Shown here: positions 1-7,957 of the stretch, in pieces
Position numbering within the stretch: position 1 is the stretch's first letter
Layout: every line of letters starts with the position of its first letter
DNA from: Cytophagaceae bacterium
GTDB lineage: Bacteria; Bacteroidota; Bacteroidia; Cytophagales; Cytophagaceae
Assembly (NCBI GenBank): GCA_029237685.1
Contig: JAQZBV010000052.1
Span: 1 to 33,781, forward strand
Direction: 5' to 3'
DNA: 33,781 nt
The notes under the pieces: generated by a model
Told to the model about the DNA's origin: nothing
What the model saw: the letters and a program-made list of their open reading frames with translations, nothing else
Databases searched by the model: none
Program-made: the position numbers and the translations under genes

Positions 1-218
1 TTTTCTTTATTCGCTGGTTCTTCAGCATTGCCTATGAGAAGAGATCCCGGAAGCGGCGCGGAAGGACCCACATTGAGAATGATCGGTTTTTTAGCGGAAG
101 GTGTTTTTAATAATGCAGCAAACTTAGCCGGATCCATTAGTTTTTCCGGTGTATAGGTAAATGCGATCGCCAAAGCAAAAGCTATAAGTCCGATGATAAG
201 AAACGCGTGTTTTTTCAT
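1..218 (-). CDS. Rhodanese-like domain protein, truncated by window edge
   Basis: The ATG at 218 opens a frame that runs off the left edge, giving 72 visible residues. It begins with a short charged stretch and a hydrophobic segment (about residues 5-20) that looks like a signal peptide or membrane anchor. After it comes a segment reading KKPIILNVGPSAPLPGSLLIG. The pattern of a strand ending in NVGP and then a G-x-LIG turn resembles the start of small exported rhodanese-like domains. The loop that would carry a catalytic cysteine lies outside the window, so sulfurtransferase activity cannot be judged. It lies 11 bp from the end of the next minus-strand gene, so the two may share a transcript. 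The family assignment is tentative. Confidence 0.55.
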   Translation of the reverse strand, partial: MKKHAFLIIGLIAFALAIAFTYTPEKLMDPAKFAALLKTPSAKKPIILNVGPSAPLPGSLLIGNAEEPANKE

Positions 219-228
219 ACCTGCTATT

Positions 229-618
229 TTATATACTACTTAACCAAAGTTTGGCTTCTTCTATACCGTCAAAGAAATTGATCATCAGTTTTTCTTTGTC
301 TACTTTATAAGAAATACTTTCAATGGCTACTTTATTGAAATAACTATCCGGTTTGATAAGCGCAATGGCTTTAAAACCAAACTTAATGGCGCGCGGTAGA
401 AATTCCGTATCCATCCATTGTTGGTCTTCCAGACCGATCATGATCATGTCTTTCGCGTCGGCCAAAACTTTTGACGCACGATTTTGGATCAATACATTCA
501 GCATGAGTTCTGTGCCTTCTCTGAACTGGCTGCTCGTCGCATAGCCGTCCCATTCCATGACCACAGTATCGAGTTGATCGTCAAAATAAACGTTGTAAAT
601 TTTATCGCTTGTTTCCAT
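229..618 (-). CDS. Small STAS/SpoIIAA-like protein of unknown function
   Basis: This encodes about 129 residues from the ATG at 618. An upstream TTG at 636 is in frame, but the ATG seems the better start. The protein is cytosolic, with no signal peptide or membrane segment. Its features are an N-terminal strand pair ending in VVMEWDGYAT, a central VLADAKDMIMIGLEDQQW with alternating hydrophobics, a PRAIKFGFKAIALI strand, and a C-terminal FFDGIEEAKLWL helix. This order resembles small Bacteroidota proteins with a STAS-like or SpoIIAA-like fold, which are usually annotated as hypothetical. The fold assignment comes from the sequence pattern and no function can be assigned. It lies downstream of rlmF and is separated from it by a palindrome. 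Confidence 0.6.
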   Translation of the reverse strand: METSDKIYNVYFDDQLDTVVMEWDGYATSSQFREGTELMLNVLIQNRASKVLADAKDMIMIGLEDQQWMDTEFLPRAIKFGFKAIALIKPDSYFNKVAIESISYKVDKEKLMINFFDGIEEAKLWLSSI

Positions 619-660
619 GAAATTTCGCTTGTACAACTAAATTAATAAATAACTCATAAA

Positions 661-719
661 GAGCAAGGAGGTAGGAGCTAGGATTAACAAGACATTTCCT
701 AGCTCGTACCTCCTTGCTA
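661..719. repeat. Long imperfect palindrome, GAGCTAGGA word family
   Basis: The left arm 662-683 pairs with 697-718 over 22 bp with one mismatch, leaving a 13-nt loop. The word GAGCTAGGA with an adjacent GGAGGTA recurs at 6661-6724 and 15067-15093. The palindrome lies just downstream of the rlmF stop. It has no clear T-tract, so it may be an RNA-stabilising or terminating hairpin or a dispersed repeat. Confidence 0.75.
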
Positions 720-729
720 CTGGCTTTAC

Positions 730-1638
730 TTACTCCATCTTTTCTTTTTGTCCCTGCGACATTTCAATGGTTTCTACATTTTTGGCTTTCGTTTGTTTCA
801 ACGCCCAATAAATAGCCGGCAGATTATCTTTTTTGGAAACCAATGTGCTGAACCACAAACAACGTGTTGCTATTTCTGTGCTTTGGTCAATCATACGACG
901 AACAAAAGCGGCTTCGCCTCCTTCGCACCACAATTCTGTTTGTTGGCCGCCAAAATTCAACACTGGTTTTGACGTTGGTTTCGCTCCGAGGTTGTTCCAC
1001 TTTCTTCGTGTACTGGCCAATGCCTCTTCTTCAGAAGCGTGAAAGGGTGGGTTGCAGACTACCAGATCAAACAGTTCTCCGGGTCTTACCACACCTCGAA
1101 AAATAGTAGTGGGAAAATCCTGAAAACGGTATTCGAGGACATCTTCCAGATCACCATTGGATTTAATGATGTGTTGCGCAGTACGCATGGCTTCATGATC
1201 GATATCAGAACCGACAAAGCGCCAACCGTATTCATGGTTTCCAATGAGCGGATAAATGCAATTGGCACCTGTGCCAATGTCCAACACGCGTACCGATGTG
1301 CCTCGCGGTATTTTACCTCCGTTGGCTTCTGCCAGCAGATCGGCTGCATAGTGCATATAATCTGCTCTACCCGGAACAGGCGGACAGAGAAAACGATCCG
1401 GAATGTCCCAATAGTTGATTTTATAAAAGTACTTCAACAAGGCTTTATTCAAGGCTTTCACCGCTTCAGGATTGGAGAAATCAACCGACTCATCATCGTA
1501 TGCGTTGACAGCAACAAAAGAACCGAGTTCCGGACAAGCTTTTATCAAAGCGCCGAAATCATAACGCAAGCGATGTTTGTTGCGTGGATGAAGACTGATT
1601 TTTTCTGAGTTTTTTTCTGGAGATGTAGACAAAGTCAT
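730..1638 (-). CDS. rlmF: 23S rRNA (adenine-N6)-methyltransferase RlmF
   Basis: RlmF transfers a methyl group from S-adenosylmethionine to N6 of A1618 (E. coli numbering) of 23S rRNA. The 302-residue protein has the family's N-terminal region (HPRNKHRLRYDF near residues 17-28; RFLCPPVPGRADYMHYAADLL at about 82-102). It then has the SAM-binding loop LDIGTGANCIYPLIG (119-133) and the catalytic NPPF tetrapeptide (196-199). After that comes the family-typical GGEAAFVRRMI segment. The length is close to the usual ~300 residues. The gene appears monocistronic, with a terminator of the preceding chitinase upstream and a long palindrome downstream. The last residues (about 285-302) form a charged tail. 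Confidence 0.93.
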   Translation of the reverse strand: MTLSTSPEKNSEKISLHPRNKHRLRYDFGALIKACPELGSFVAVNAYDDESVDFSNPEAVKALNKALLKYFYKINYWDIPDRFLCPPVPGRADYMHYAADLLAEANGGKIPRGTSVRVLDIGTGANCIYPLIGNHEYGWRFVGSDIDHEAMRTAQHIIKSNGDLEDVLEYRFQDFPTTIFRGVVRPGELFDLVVCNPPFHASEEEALASTRRKWNNLGAKPTSKPVLNFGGQQTELWCEGGEAAFVRRMIDQSTEIATRCLWFSTLVSKKDNLPAIYWALKQTKAKNVETIEMSQGQKEKME

Positions 1639-1714
1639 GCATTAACTTTTGTGAGGATACACAAATCTTATCCTAAAGATATAAAAATGGAAGGGCTTAT
1701 ACAGGAAATAAAAG

Positions 1715-1750
1715 AGATAAAAAAATGGGACGCTCTGCGAAACGTCCCAT
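1715..1750 (-). terminator. Intrinsic terminator of the chitinase gene
   Basis: Read on the minus strand, ATGGGACG pairs with CGTCCCAT (1725-1732 with 1743-1750) across a 10-nt loop and is followed by a run of seven T. It lies about 32 bp beyond the chitinase stop codon. Confidence 0.85.
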
Positions 1751-1781
1751 CTGCATTATGAGTAGATGAAAAAATGGAAGA

Positions 1782-3110
1782 TTATTGAATAACGAGTTTC
1801 TGGGTAGCTTCACCAATTTTTACCAGGTATAAGCCCTTAGGGAAGGTCGAAACATCGACTGTTGTTTTTTGTTCTGTCAATTCTTGCTGGTACCATACTT
1901 CACCGATCATACTGACAATTTGAAGTCGTGTTTCATTTTGACTTGTTCTGTTATTCTCAATGGTAATTTGTTGTTGCGCCGGGTTAGGAAACAGAGTCAT
2001 AGCCTCTATTGTTTCTGTTTGTTCTATACCTGTTGTGACACAACTGAAGATGGTAGCATAGTTTGCGGCAAATGTATGACCACCATCATAGTCATTATTA
2101 ATGGACCATGTAGCCATACCCCTCAGATCCGGATAACCGCCTACGGTTTGCAAGGTATAAGTGCCTGGCTTCGCTGATACACCAAGCAAATAATTGATGG
2201 CCGATTTTGCGACTGCCGGTGTTACATAACCGCTACCAGCTGAACCTGATTCTGCAGGTAACGTGACCACTACTTTGCTCGCAGGCAAACCGGAATAAGT
2301 ACCTCTTGAACTTTTGCAAGTAAATCCTTTAATGATGGCTTCAGTTTGACTGATAATATAATCGGCATTGCCATTAGTATATGTGACACCGTCAAGCCCT
2401 ATATTCTCACCAGCATTGTAAAGTTGCACCATCAGCAAATCAAGATCGTCCCGCAAAGCTTCAATGATCGGTAAATACGCCACACCATAGGCATCTGTCT
2501 GGTATTGAGAAAGACCTCCGGTAACGTATGCTGTTTCGGGTACCATGGTAAGGATCATTTTTTTGCTGTAAGTCGCTTGATACCAATCAAGCAATTGTTG
2601 CAATCCAGTAATCAGATTAGCGATATGCGCAGATGGATTGCTGATTGTACCAGACTGTTTGAGGTAAATATTCTGTTCTAAATCGATGTCTATTCCATCC
2701 ACTTTATAAGTTTGTATCACAGCTTTCACCTTATCGACAAAAGTCGTTACATCAGCGGCTGAGTTCAATTTGAAAGAACCATTCGCACCACCTATGCTCA
2801 TAAGAACTTTTCGGCCCTCTGCTTGCACAACAGGAATATCCGCAATCAATAAGGAGTTTTGTCTGGCGTAAAAGCTAAGATTGTCTACAACATTGTTTAA
2901 AGAATTGCCATCACCGCCATTGGCTTCTAAAAAAGAAAGGCAAATCACATTGTAGTTGCTGTTTACGTCTTTTAGACGAATGTTAGTGCCCCAAGAGGAT
3001 TGATAATAACCCACCAACACTTTACAAGGCAATTGACCATAACTCGTTCCGAAATAAAATACCAATCCGAAAATAATCAGGGCGCGCAAATAAACTAAAT
3101 GTCTTTTCAT
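1782..3110 (-). CDS. Secreted glycoside hydrolase family 18 chitinase with T9SS sorting domain
   Basis: This is a predicted endo-acting enzyme that hydrolyses beta-1,4-N-acetylglucosamine chains. Of its 442 residues, 1-26 form a signal peptide ending at a GQ site. A GH18 TIM barrel spans about 29-350. It shows the substrate-side motif LMSIGGANG (103-111) and the catalytic DGIDIDLE (138-145), with E145 the expected proton donor. From about residue 370 the protein has a type-A C-terminal sorting domain (LFPNPAQQQITI, then STFPKGLYLVKI and a C-terminal KLVIQ). That marks export by the type IX system and attachment at, or release from, the cell surface. The gene is divergent from a membrane-bound AraC-type regulator and has its own terminator, so the two may be a regulatory pair. 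There is no separate carbohydrate-binding module. Chitin is the most likely substrate, but other GH18 activities remain possible. Confidence 0.92.
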   Translation of the reverse strand: MKRHLVYLRALIIFGLVFYFGTSYGQLPCKVLVGYYQSSWGTNIRLKDVNSNYNVICLSFLEANGGDGNSLNNVVDNLSFYARQNSLLIADIPVVQAEGRKVLMSIGGANGSFKLNSAADVTTFVDKVKAVIQTYKVDGIDIDLEQNIYLKQSGTISNPSAHIANLITGLQQLLDWYQATYSKKMILTMVPETAYVTGGLSQYQTDAYGVAYLPIIEALRDDLDLLMVQLYNAGENIGLDGVTYTNGNADYIISQTEAIIKGFTCKSSRGTYSGLPASKVVVTLPAESGSAGSGYVTPAVAKSAINYLLGVSAKPGTYTLQTVGGYPDLRGMATWSINNDYDGGHTFAANYATIFSCVTTGIEQTETIEAMTLFPNPAQQQITIENNRTSQNETRLQIVSMIGEVWYQQELTEQKTTVDVSTFPKGLYLVKIGEATQKLVIQ

Positions 3111-3181
3111 ATGTCTGGATTACTAAGATGATATAAAAATATTAGATTTAACCCAGAAAAAATTTGCATATTCCGGCATAA

Positions 3182-3200
3182 CCTTCGCATTTTGCGAAGG
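3182..3200. promoter_or_regulatory. Perfect dyad in the chitinase/AraC divergent intergenic region
   Basis: CCTTCGCA (3182-3189) and TGCGAAGG (3193-3200) form a perfect 8-bp inverted repeat around a TTT spacer. It lies about midway between the divergent starts of the chitinase (3110) and the regulator (3311). No T-tract makes it a convincing terminator on either strand, so an operator or a transcript hairpin is possible. The rest of 3111-3310 is AT-rich with no other feature that I can support. Confidence 0.4.
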
Positions 3201-3310
3201 GGTCTGGATTGAGTTATTTAGGCGCTAAAAACTGAATATGCAAAGCGAAAACCTTATTTTGCAAAGTCGTAAGATGAATACCAGTACACTTTTGATTAAA
3301 ATTGAAGCAC

Positions 3311-4402
3311 ATGTTGCATAAAAAATTGATTACGATCTGCCTAATCGCAACAGCGATGGTCGTCATCATCATGGGCGGCTTGTTGTACCGAACAGATTCT
3401 CTGGTCGTCATTCCATTTTCTTCTTCCTCTACCATCGCTATTAACACTTACCACGAAGAGGGCGCTGTTTTTTCTAAAGCCTCTTGCCAACGCACAGATA
3501 AAGGCATCACCTTCGATTACACACTTTCCAACGCTTTTCCGGAACCTTTCGCCGCGATCTATATACGCGATACGATTACGGCTCAACATTTTTTTGATGC
3601 GACGAGTTATGACATGCTGGAAGTTAAACTGAAGGCTACTAAAGGCACTCGCATTCCCATCACATTCAGAGTGTCTAAAAAATTAGTGATTGGTAACGAC
3701 TCTGTCGATGTGATTCCTTATGTATTAGTGGTCAACCACTCCGGTGCGGATACAACCTATAAATTACGGTTAAGCAATTTCAAAGTAGCCAGTTGGTGGT
3801 TGCGCTATTATAAGCTTCCCGGAACTGATTTTGAGAAACCTGACTTGGCTCATGTCGGTGATTTTGTCATTGGAAGCTGTCAGGCACTGGGACCGGACAT
3901 ACCTGACTCCATTACAATTTCTGATTTGCGTTTTGCGCATTCCAACCGGACGTTGTTGATTGTGATTGGCAGTATCCTGGCATTGCTAGTGTCGGCCGGT
4001 GTATACATCAACTTGCTGAGAAAAAAACAAGTAAACAGTTTACAAATTGCGTATACCCCATTGCCTTTATCGGATACACAAAATAATGAGTTTGGTAAAA
4101 TCGCAGATTTCATCGCAAAAAATTATCCCAACGCAGAACTCAGTCTAACAGATGTTCAAAACGGTGTAGGCATCAATGGTAAAGCGATCTCCCGACTCAT
4201 TAAAGAAAATCTGCAAATCTCTTTTACGGATTACCTCAATCAATTGCGTATCACGGAAGTGAAACGTTTATTGAAAGAAACCAAGCTTCCCATTTCAGAC
4301 ATCGCTTATAAAGTAGGCTATAATAACATTTCTCATTTTAACAGAGTGTTCAAAGGCATTACGGGTAAGACGCCCAAGGCTTTTAGAGAGGAAGAGGTAT
4401 AA
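3311..4402 (+). CDS. Membrane-anchored AraC-family transcriptional regulator with extracytoplasmic sensor domain
   Basis: About 363 residues from the ATG at 3311; an in-frame TTG at 3302 would add three. A transmembrane segment (about 6-26) is followed by a ~185-residue extracytoplasmic region (27-214). That region is rich in beta strands, with motifs such as FDATSYDMLEVKLKA and a terminal ITISDLRF, which look like a jelly-roll carbohydrate-binding type fold. A second membrane segment (about 215-236) leads to a cytoplasmic C-terminal AraC/XylS domain (about 262-363). The second helix-turn-helix reads ISDIAYKVGYNNISHFNRVFK, followed by the family signature GKTPKAFR. It is probably a one-component sensor that binds DNA while anchored in the inner membrane. 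Divergence from a GH18 chitinase suggests it senses a saccharide and controls that gene. The ligand is inferred. Confidence 0.85.
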   Translation: MLHKKLITICLIATAMVVIIMGGLLYRTDSLVVIPFSSSSTIAINTYHEEGAVFSKASCQRTDKGITFDYTLSNAFPEPFAAIYIRDTITAQHFFDATSYDMLEVKLKATKGTRIPITFRVSKKLVIGNDSVDVIPYVLVVNHSGADTTYKLRLSNFKVASWWLRYYKLPGTDFEKPDLAHVGDFVIGSCQALGPDIPDSITISDLRFAHSNRTLLIVIGSILALLVSAGVYINLLRKKQVNSLQIAYTPLPLSDTQNNEFGKIADFIAKNYPNAELSLTDVQNGVGINGKAISRLIKENLQISFTDYLNQLRITEVKRLLKETKLPISDIAYKVGYNNISHFNRVFKGITGKTPKAFREEEV

Positions 4403-4439
4403 CCTCCATTGTTTTTTTATCACCATAACTAATCATACC

Positions 4440-5078
4440 ATGAGCAGGTATTTTTTTATTTCCTTTTTTCTGTTGTCGGCTTCTTCATACTGTCAAAGCA
4501 TCTCACAGAAAATAGACAGCACGATCAACAGCGTACAGGTAGAGAAAACGAAAATGCTTTTTGTGAAACCGGAAGGGCTCTTGGTAGATTCTACTTCCTA
4601 TCGTAAGGTCAGTTATTCTGTCAACAAAAAAGAAATCAAAATTGTATTACCCGATTATACGATTCGGAAAGAGAATGCATCAGCCTTCTGGGGCTTAGTA
4701 AATGACTTTGGCCAGTGTCAACGTTTTTACCAAGGGAAAACATACATCCTGTGGCACACGAAAGCTCCTTATGTCTATAGAGATTATGCAGCGTCGGATC
4801 GTAAGATTGCTTACTTCTACAGTGAAAGTTTAGTCAGCGAAATTATTCCATTAACGAAAGAAAGCGTTAGCGAAATTAAAGACAAAAACACTGCTCAACA
4901 GCTGTCTGCCTACCTGAAAAACCACGAATTGAAAAAATCAAAAGACGGTGGTCCTTCTCTACCTCCGGGAGTTCAGGCCTTCTCAGATGAAGAAAAAACG
5001 ATACTGAGCGATTTCGTCTTGTTTCATATACAAATAGCCTGGACCATTGCTGAATGTTTGATGCTGACAGCGAAATAA
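4440..5078 (+). CDS. Secreted protein of unknown function
   Basis: 212 residues. The first ~19 (hydrophobic FFISFFLLSASSYC, then Q) form a signal peptide. A cysteine at 18 is not in a good lipobox, so it is probably periplasmic or outer-membrane associated and not a classical lipoprotein. The mature part has mixed alpha/beta character, with a central FWGLVNDFGQCQRFYQGKTYILWHTKAPYVYRDY segment rich in aromatics. Near residue 168 there is a Gly/Pro-rich stretch, GGPSLPPG. I recognise no family. It starts 37 bp after the AraC-type regulator on the same strand, so it may be co-transcribed with it, and it converges on the trp operon's end. Confidence 0.65.
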   Translation: MSRYFFISFFLLSASSYCQSISQKIDSTINSVQVEKTKMLFVKPEGLLVDSTSYRKVSYSVNKKEIKIVLPDYTIRKENASAFWGLVNDFGQCQRFYQGKTYILWHTKAPYVYRDYAASDRKIAYFYSESLVSEIIPLTKESVSEIKDKNTAQQLSAYLKNHELKKSKDGGPSLPPGVQAFSDEEKTILSDFVLFHIQIAWTIAECLMLTAK

Positions 5079-5096
5079 AAACACCAGTGAAATCTA

Positions 5097-5819
5097 TTAC
5101 TGATTGTCCGAAATAAATCGCTCCAACTCCGTCAGTTTAATCTGCTCGTCCAGCAAAGCCTTCGCAAATACAGCACCTTTCAGCCCTGCATCCTGCAATT
5201 TTTTAACATCATCCAGAGACTTGATGCCGGTAGCAGCGGTAAAATTAATCTCAGGATATTGTTTGATCAACGGTTCGTAACGTGTAATCGCTTTTTCTAC
5301 GGACCAGCCGTGCATCGCACACTTGATGGTTTTAACCCCTTGCTCAGAAAAATAATCCACCACCTGCTCGAGTTCTGTTTCTTCAATTTTTCCGTGTTGA
5401 CGGTATATTACTTTACCCTCGATGATATCGAGGCTCAATACTATTTTAGCAGGAGTAAAAGTGACCATCCAAGAACTGAAAATTTCCTGGTTGAATTCTA
5501 CGACAGAAGCTGCCAATACGCGGTCCGCCCCATGTTCAAAGGCCAGGCGCAGATCCGCTTCTTTTTGTATACCGCCTCCAAAGTCTACTTTGAGCCCAGT
5601 GAATCCGGAAATTTTTTCCAGGGCATCGGTATCTACAACTTTGCGTTGCTCCAGTCCTTCTACGTCAGTAAGCACGACACGTTGAATGCCCGCATCTTCA
5701 AGCTTCATGGCCCAATCCAAGGGATCATGATTATACAGCACCAAATCGTTAGGATTGTATCCATTGATGCGCACTACTTTTTTATACTTGACCGAAATAG
5801 CAGGGATGAGCTCTATCAT
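5097..5819 (-). CDS. HisA/HisF-like TIM-barrel protein lacking HisA catalytic residues, last gene of trp operon
   Basis: 240 residues, about the size of HisA, the isomerase acting on ProFAR in histidine synthesis. The HisA framework is visible: IPAI at 5-8, the first phosphate-site glycines GGGI (81-84), a GADRVLAASVV strand (98-108), SLD at 129-131, and a second phosphate-like loop ATGIKS (196-201). The residues that catalyse HisA, PriA and TrpF chemistry are altered. The Asp expected right after PAI is Ser9. The usual Thr-Asp-x-x-x-Asp-Gly region is replaced by KCAMHGWS (166-173). Only the equivalent of the middle Asp (D131) remains. It starts 12 bp after trpA, so it is almost certainly co-transcribed with trp genes that already include a complete TrpF. 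Standard HisA activity is therefore doubtful, and a new or regulatory role is inferred. Confidence 0.85.
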   Translation of the reverse strand: MIELIPAISVKYKKVVRINGYNPNDLVLYNHDPLDWAMKLEDAGIQRVVLTDVEGLEQRKVVDTDALEKISGFTGLKVDFGGGIQKEADLRLAFEHGADRVLAASVVEFNQEIFSSWMVTFTPAKIVLSLDIIEGKVIYRQHGKIEETELEQVVDYFSEQGVKTIKCAMHGWSVEKAITRYEPLIKQYPEINFTAATGIKSLDDVKKLQDAGLKGAVFAKALLDEQIKLTELERFISDNQ

Positions 5820-5831
5820 GGCTGGAGGGTT

Positions 5832-6626
5832 TTATCCTTGTTTTACAAAAGATACAAATTCTTTAATGTCTTTTTCCAACAAATGGCTATTTCCTAACAT
5901 TTTTATAAATGCACTTCCAATAATAGCGCCATTGGCATAGTTACAAGCTTCTGTATAGGATGCGTGGTCCTTGATATTGAAACCGATCATCGTAGGATTA
6001 TTAAATTTAGCATTTTTGATGCGCTCGAAATATTCCTTCTGACCGGCCAGGTCCTTCGCTTCATTACCCGTTGTACTGGCGGTAGATACCACATAGATAA
6101 AACCAGAAGAAGCTTCGTCAATGTATTTTAAACGCTCCACCGATGTTTGCGGGGTAACTAAAAACACCATAGACATGTTGTTGGCTTCAAACAACTCCTG
6201 GTATTTTTCTTTGTATTCATCAACCGGTAAATCAGGGAGAATCAATCCGTCTACACCCAGTGCGCTCAAATCAGCCACCAGTTCTTCTACTCCATATTGC
6301 AGGACTGAATTGATATAACCCATCAACAACACCGGAATGTGAATCTCTTCGCGCATACCTTGCAATTGCTGAACGATTTTCTTGAGGGTAATGCCATTGT
6401 TTAATGCCGCATCATTGCTTTCCTGAATTGTCGGTCCGTCAGCCAATGGATCAGAAAATGGAATCCCGATTTCGACCATGTCAGCGCCCCCGTCCTGCAA
6501 GGCTTTCAGAATGGTACGAGTGTTTTCTAATTGCGGAAAACCCGCGGTGAAATAGATGTTCAGCAAGCCTTTTTGCTTTGTCGAAAAAAGCTGCGTGAGT
6601 TTATTGTTTATGTTTGTGCTTGTCAT
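5832..6626 (-). CDS. trpA: Tryptophan synthase alpha subunit
   Basis: TrpA cleaves indole-3-glycerol phosphate to indole and glyceraldehyde 3-phosphate and passes indole through a tunnel to TrpB. The ATG at 6626 gives 264 residues, the family length. The frame opens further upstream, but that extension would cover a palindrome and does not resemble TrpA. Motifs include NIYFTAGFP (23-31) and EIGIPFSDPLADGPTIQ (52-68), with E52 and D63 matching the catalytic Glu and Asp of the enterobacterial enzyme. The phosphate-binding GFNIKD segment lies later. The start is 97 bp downstream of trpB across a palindrome, and the HisA-like gene follows after 12 bp. No Shine-Dalgarno is visible. Confidence 0.96.
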   Translation of the reverse strand: MTSTNINNKLTQLFSTKQKGLLNIYFTAGFPQLENTRTILKALQDGGADMVEIGIPFSDPLADGPTIQESNDAALNNGITLKKIVQQLQGMREEIHIPVLLMGYINSVLQYGVEELVADLSALGVDGLILPDLPVDEYKEKYQELFEANNMSMVFLVTPQTSVERLKYIDEASSGFIYVVSTASTTGNEAKDLAGQKEYFERIKNAKFNNPTMIGFNIKDHASYTEACNYANGAIIGSAFIKMLGNSHLLEKDIKEFVSFVKQG

Positions 6627-6660
6627 GGATGGTAATTTTAATGTTCTTTTTATACAAATA

Positions 6661-6724
6661 AGGGACGAGCTAGGAGGTACGAGGGACGAAAGACAAACGT
6701 ACCTACTAGCTCGTCCCTCGTACC
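6661..6724. repeat. Palindromic element between trpB and trpA with two alternative stems
   Basis: Arms 6661-6680 and 6697-6716 pair over 20 bp with one mismatch. A second, mutually exclusive stem pairs 6674-6688 with 6710-6724, 15 bp perfect (AGGTACGAGGGACGA with its complement). The arms share the words GAGCTAGGAGGTACGAG with the elements at 661-719 and 15067-15093. The element abuts the trpB stop codon, so it lies in the operon's mRNA and could modulate trpA expression. Confidence 0.8.
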
Positions 6725-7914
6725 TATTTTGTGAATTCATCCTTACGTGTGATATACGTCATCAAATCCTTATCTCCTCTACCGGACAAATTGATCACTA
6801 CCACATCGTCTTTTTTCAATGGAAGATTTTCCAATACCGCAATGGCATGTGCAGACTCCAAGGCAGGAATGATTCCTTCCAGCTTACTCAGCAACATGGC
6901 GGCATTAAAGGCTTCTGTGTCGGTGATGCTATAGAATTTCGCACGACCGGTCTCAAACAAATTGGCGTGCATCGGACCAATACCCGGATAATCTAATCCC
7001 GCGGAAATAGAATAAGGTTCCGTAATTTGTCCGTCTTCTGTTTGCATCAACAAGGTCTTGGAACCGTGAATCACTCCTGGTTTTCCAAGAAAGGTTGTAG
7101 CCGCAGAATGGCCGGAATATACGCCCTGCCCGGCAGCTTCCACTGCGATCAGGTTTACACTGGGTTCACTCAGGTAATTGTAAAATGCTCCGGCGGCGTT
7201 ACTGCCTCCACCTACGCAAGCGATCACGTAATCAGGATTTGGAGAACCTGTTTTATCTATTAGCTGTTCTCTCATCTCCTCAGAAATGACCGATTGAAAA
7301 CGCGCGACCAAATCAGGATAAGGATGAGGGCCCACTACTGAACCAATAATATAATGTGTATCCACCGGGTTGTTGATCCAATCGCGGATGGCTTCGTTTG
7401 TAGCGTCTTTGAGTGTCTTGCTTCCTGAATTGGCCGGACGAACTGTTGCACCCAACATTTTCATACGTTCTACATTGGGTTTTTGACGTTCCATGTCTAC
7501 AGATCCCATATACACAATGCACTCCATACCCATCAAAGCACATACCGTTGCTGTAGCCACACCGTGTTGACCGGCACCAGTTTCTGCGATGATGCGCGTT
7601 TTACCTAAGCGACGTGCCAATAAAATCTGACCGATGGTATTGTTCACTTTATGCGCACCGGTATGACATAGATCTTCACGCTTCAGATAAACCGTGGTGT
7701 TGTATTTTTCAGACAAACGCTTCGCTAAATACAAAGGAGTAGGCCTCCCCACGTAGTCGCGCAATAGTTCATCCATTTCCAATTGAAAACTTTCTTCCTG
7801 AATAATATCCAGGTAGCGATTTCTCAATTCTTCCACGTTGGGCACTAGCATTTCAGGGATGTATGCACCGCCGAAATTTCCGTAAAATCCTTTTTTGTCA
7901 ACTTGATAGTTCAT
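6724..7914 (-). CDS. trpB: Tryptophan synthase beta subunit
   Basis: TrpB is the PLP enzyme that condenses indole with serine to give tryptophan, as an alpha2-beta2 complex with TrpA. The 396-residue protein matches the usual length of TrpB1. It starts with the typical FGxFGGxYIPE segment (here [11 protein letters not shown], 11-21). The PLP lysine is K89 in HTGAHKVNN, the catalytic Glu is E111 in ETGAGQHG, and the phosphate-binding GGGSNA loop is present. The beta-type LDYPGIGP motif is intact. It follows trpF after 43 bp, which contains a 14-bp direct repeat, and precedes trpA. Confidence 0.97.
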   Translation of the reverse strand: MNYQVDKKGFYGNFGGAYIPEMLVPNVEELRNRYLDIIQEESFQLEMDELLRDYVGRPTPLYLAKRLSEKYNTTVYLKREDLCHTGAHKVNNTIGQILLARRLGKTRIIAETGAGQHGVATATVCALMGMECIVYMGSVDMERQKPNVERMKMLGATVRPANSGSKTLKDATNEAIRDWINNPVDTHYIIGSVVGPHPYPDLVARFQSVISEEMREQLIDKTGSPNPDYVIACVGGGSNAAGAFYNYLSEPSVNLIAVEAAGQGVYSGHSAATTFLGKPGVIHGSKTLLMQTEDGQITEPYSISAGLDYPGIGPMHANLFETGRAKFYSITDTEAFNAAMLLSKLEGIIPALESAHAIAVLENLPLKKDDVVVINLSGRGDKDLMTYITRKDEFTK

Positions 7915-7918
7915 AGGG

Positions 7919-7946
7919 ATAAGTTGTAAGTGATAAGTTGTAAGTC
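7919..7946. repeat. 14-bp tandem direct repeat between trpF and trpB
   Basis: ATAAGTTGTAAGTG occurs twice in tandem (7919-7932, 7933-7946; last base differs), just upstream of the trpB start on the coding strand. The words resemble the GGTAAGT heptamer array at 25771-25826. Confidence 0.7.
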
Positions 7947-7957
7947 TCTTGACCTAC

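Noticed and set aside
1039-1608. 189-codon plus-strand open frame
   Set aside because: It is the antisense shadow of rlmF, whose motifs are unambiguous on the other strand.
5259-5897. 212-codon plus-strand open frame
   Set aside because: It is antisense to the HisA-like gene and runs into trpA. It has no recognisable features.
6627-6740. N-terminal extension of trpA to an upstream start at 6740
   Set aside because: The extension translates a palindrome, overlaps trpB and does not match TrpA. The ATG at 6626 gives the normal length.
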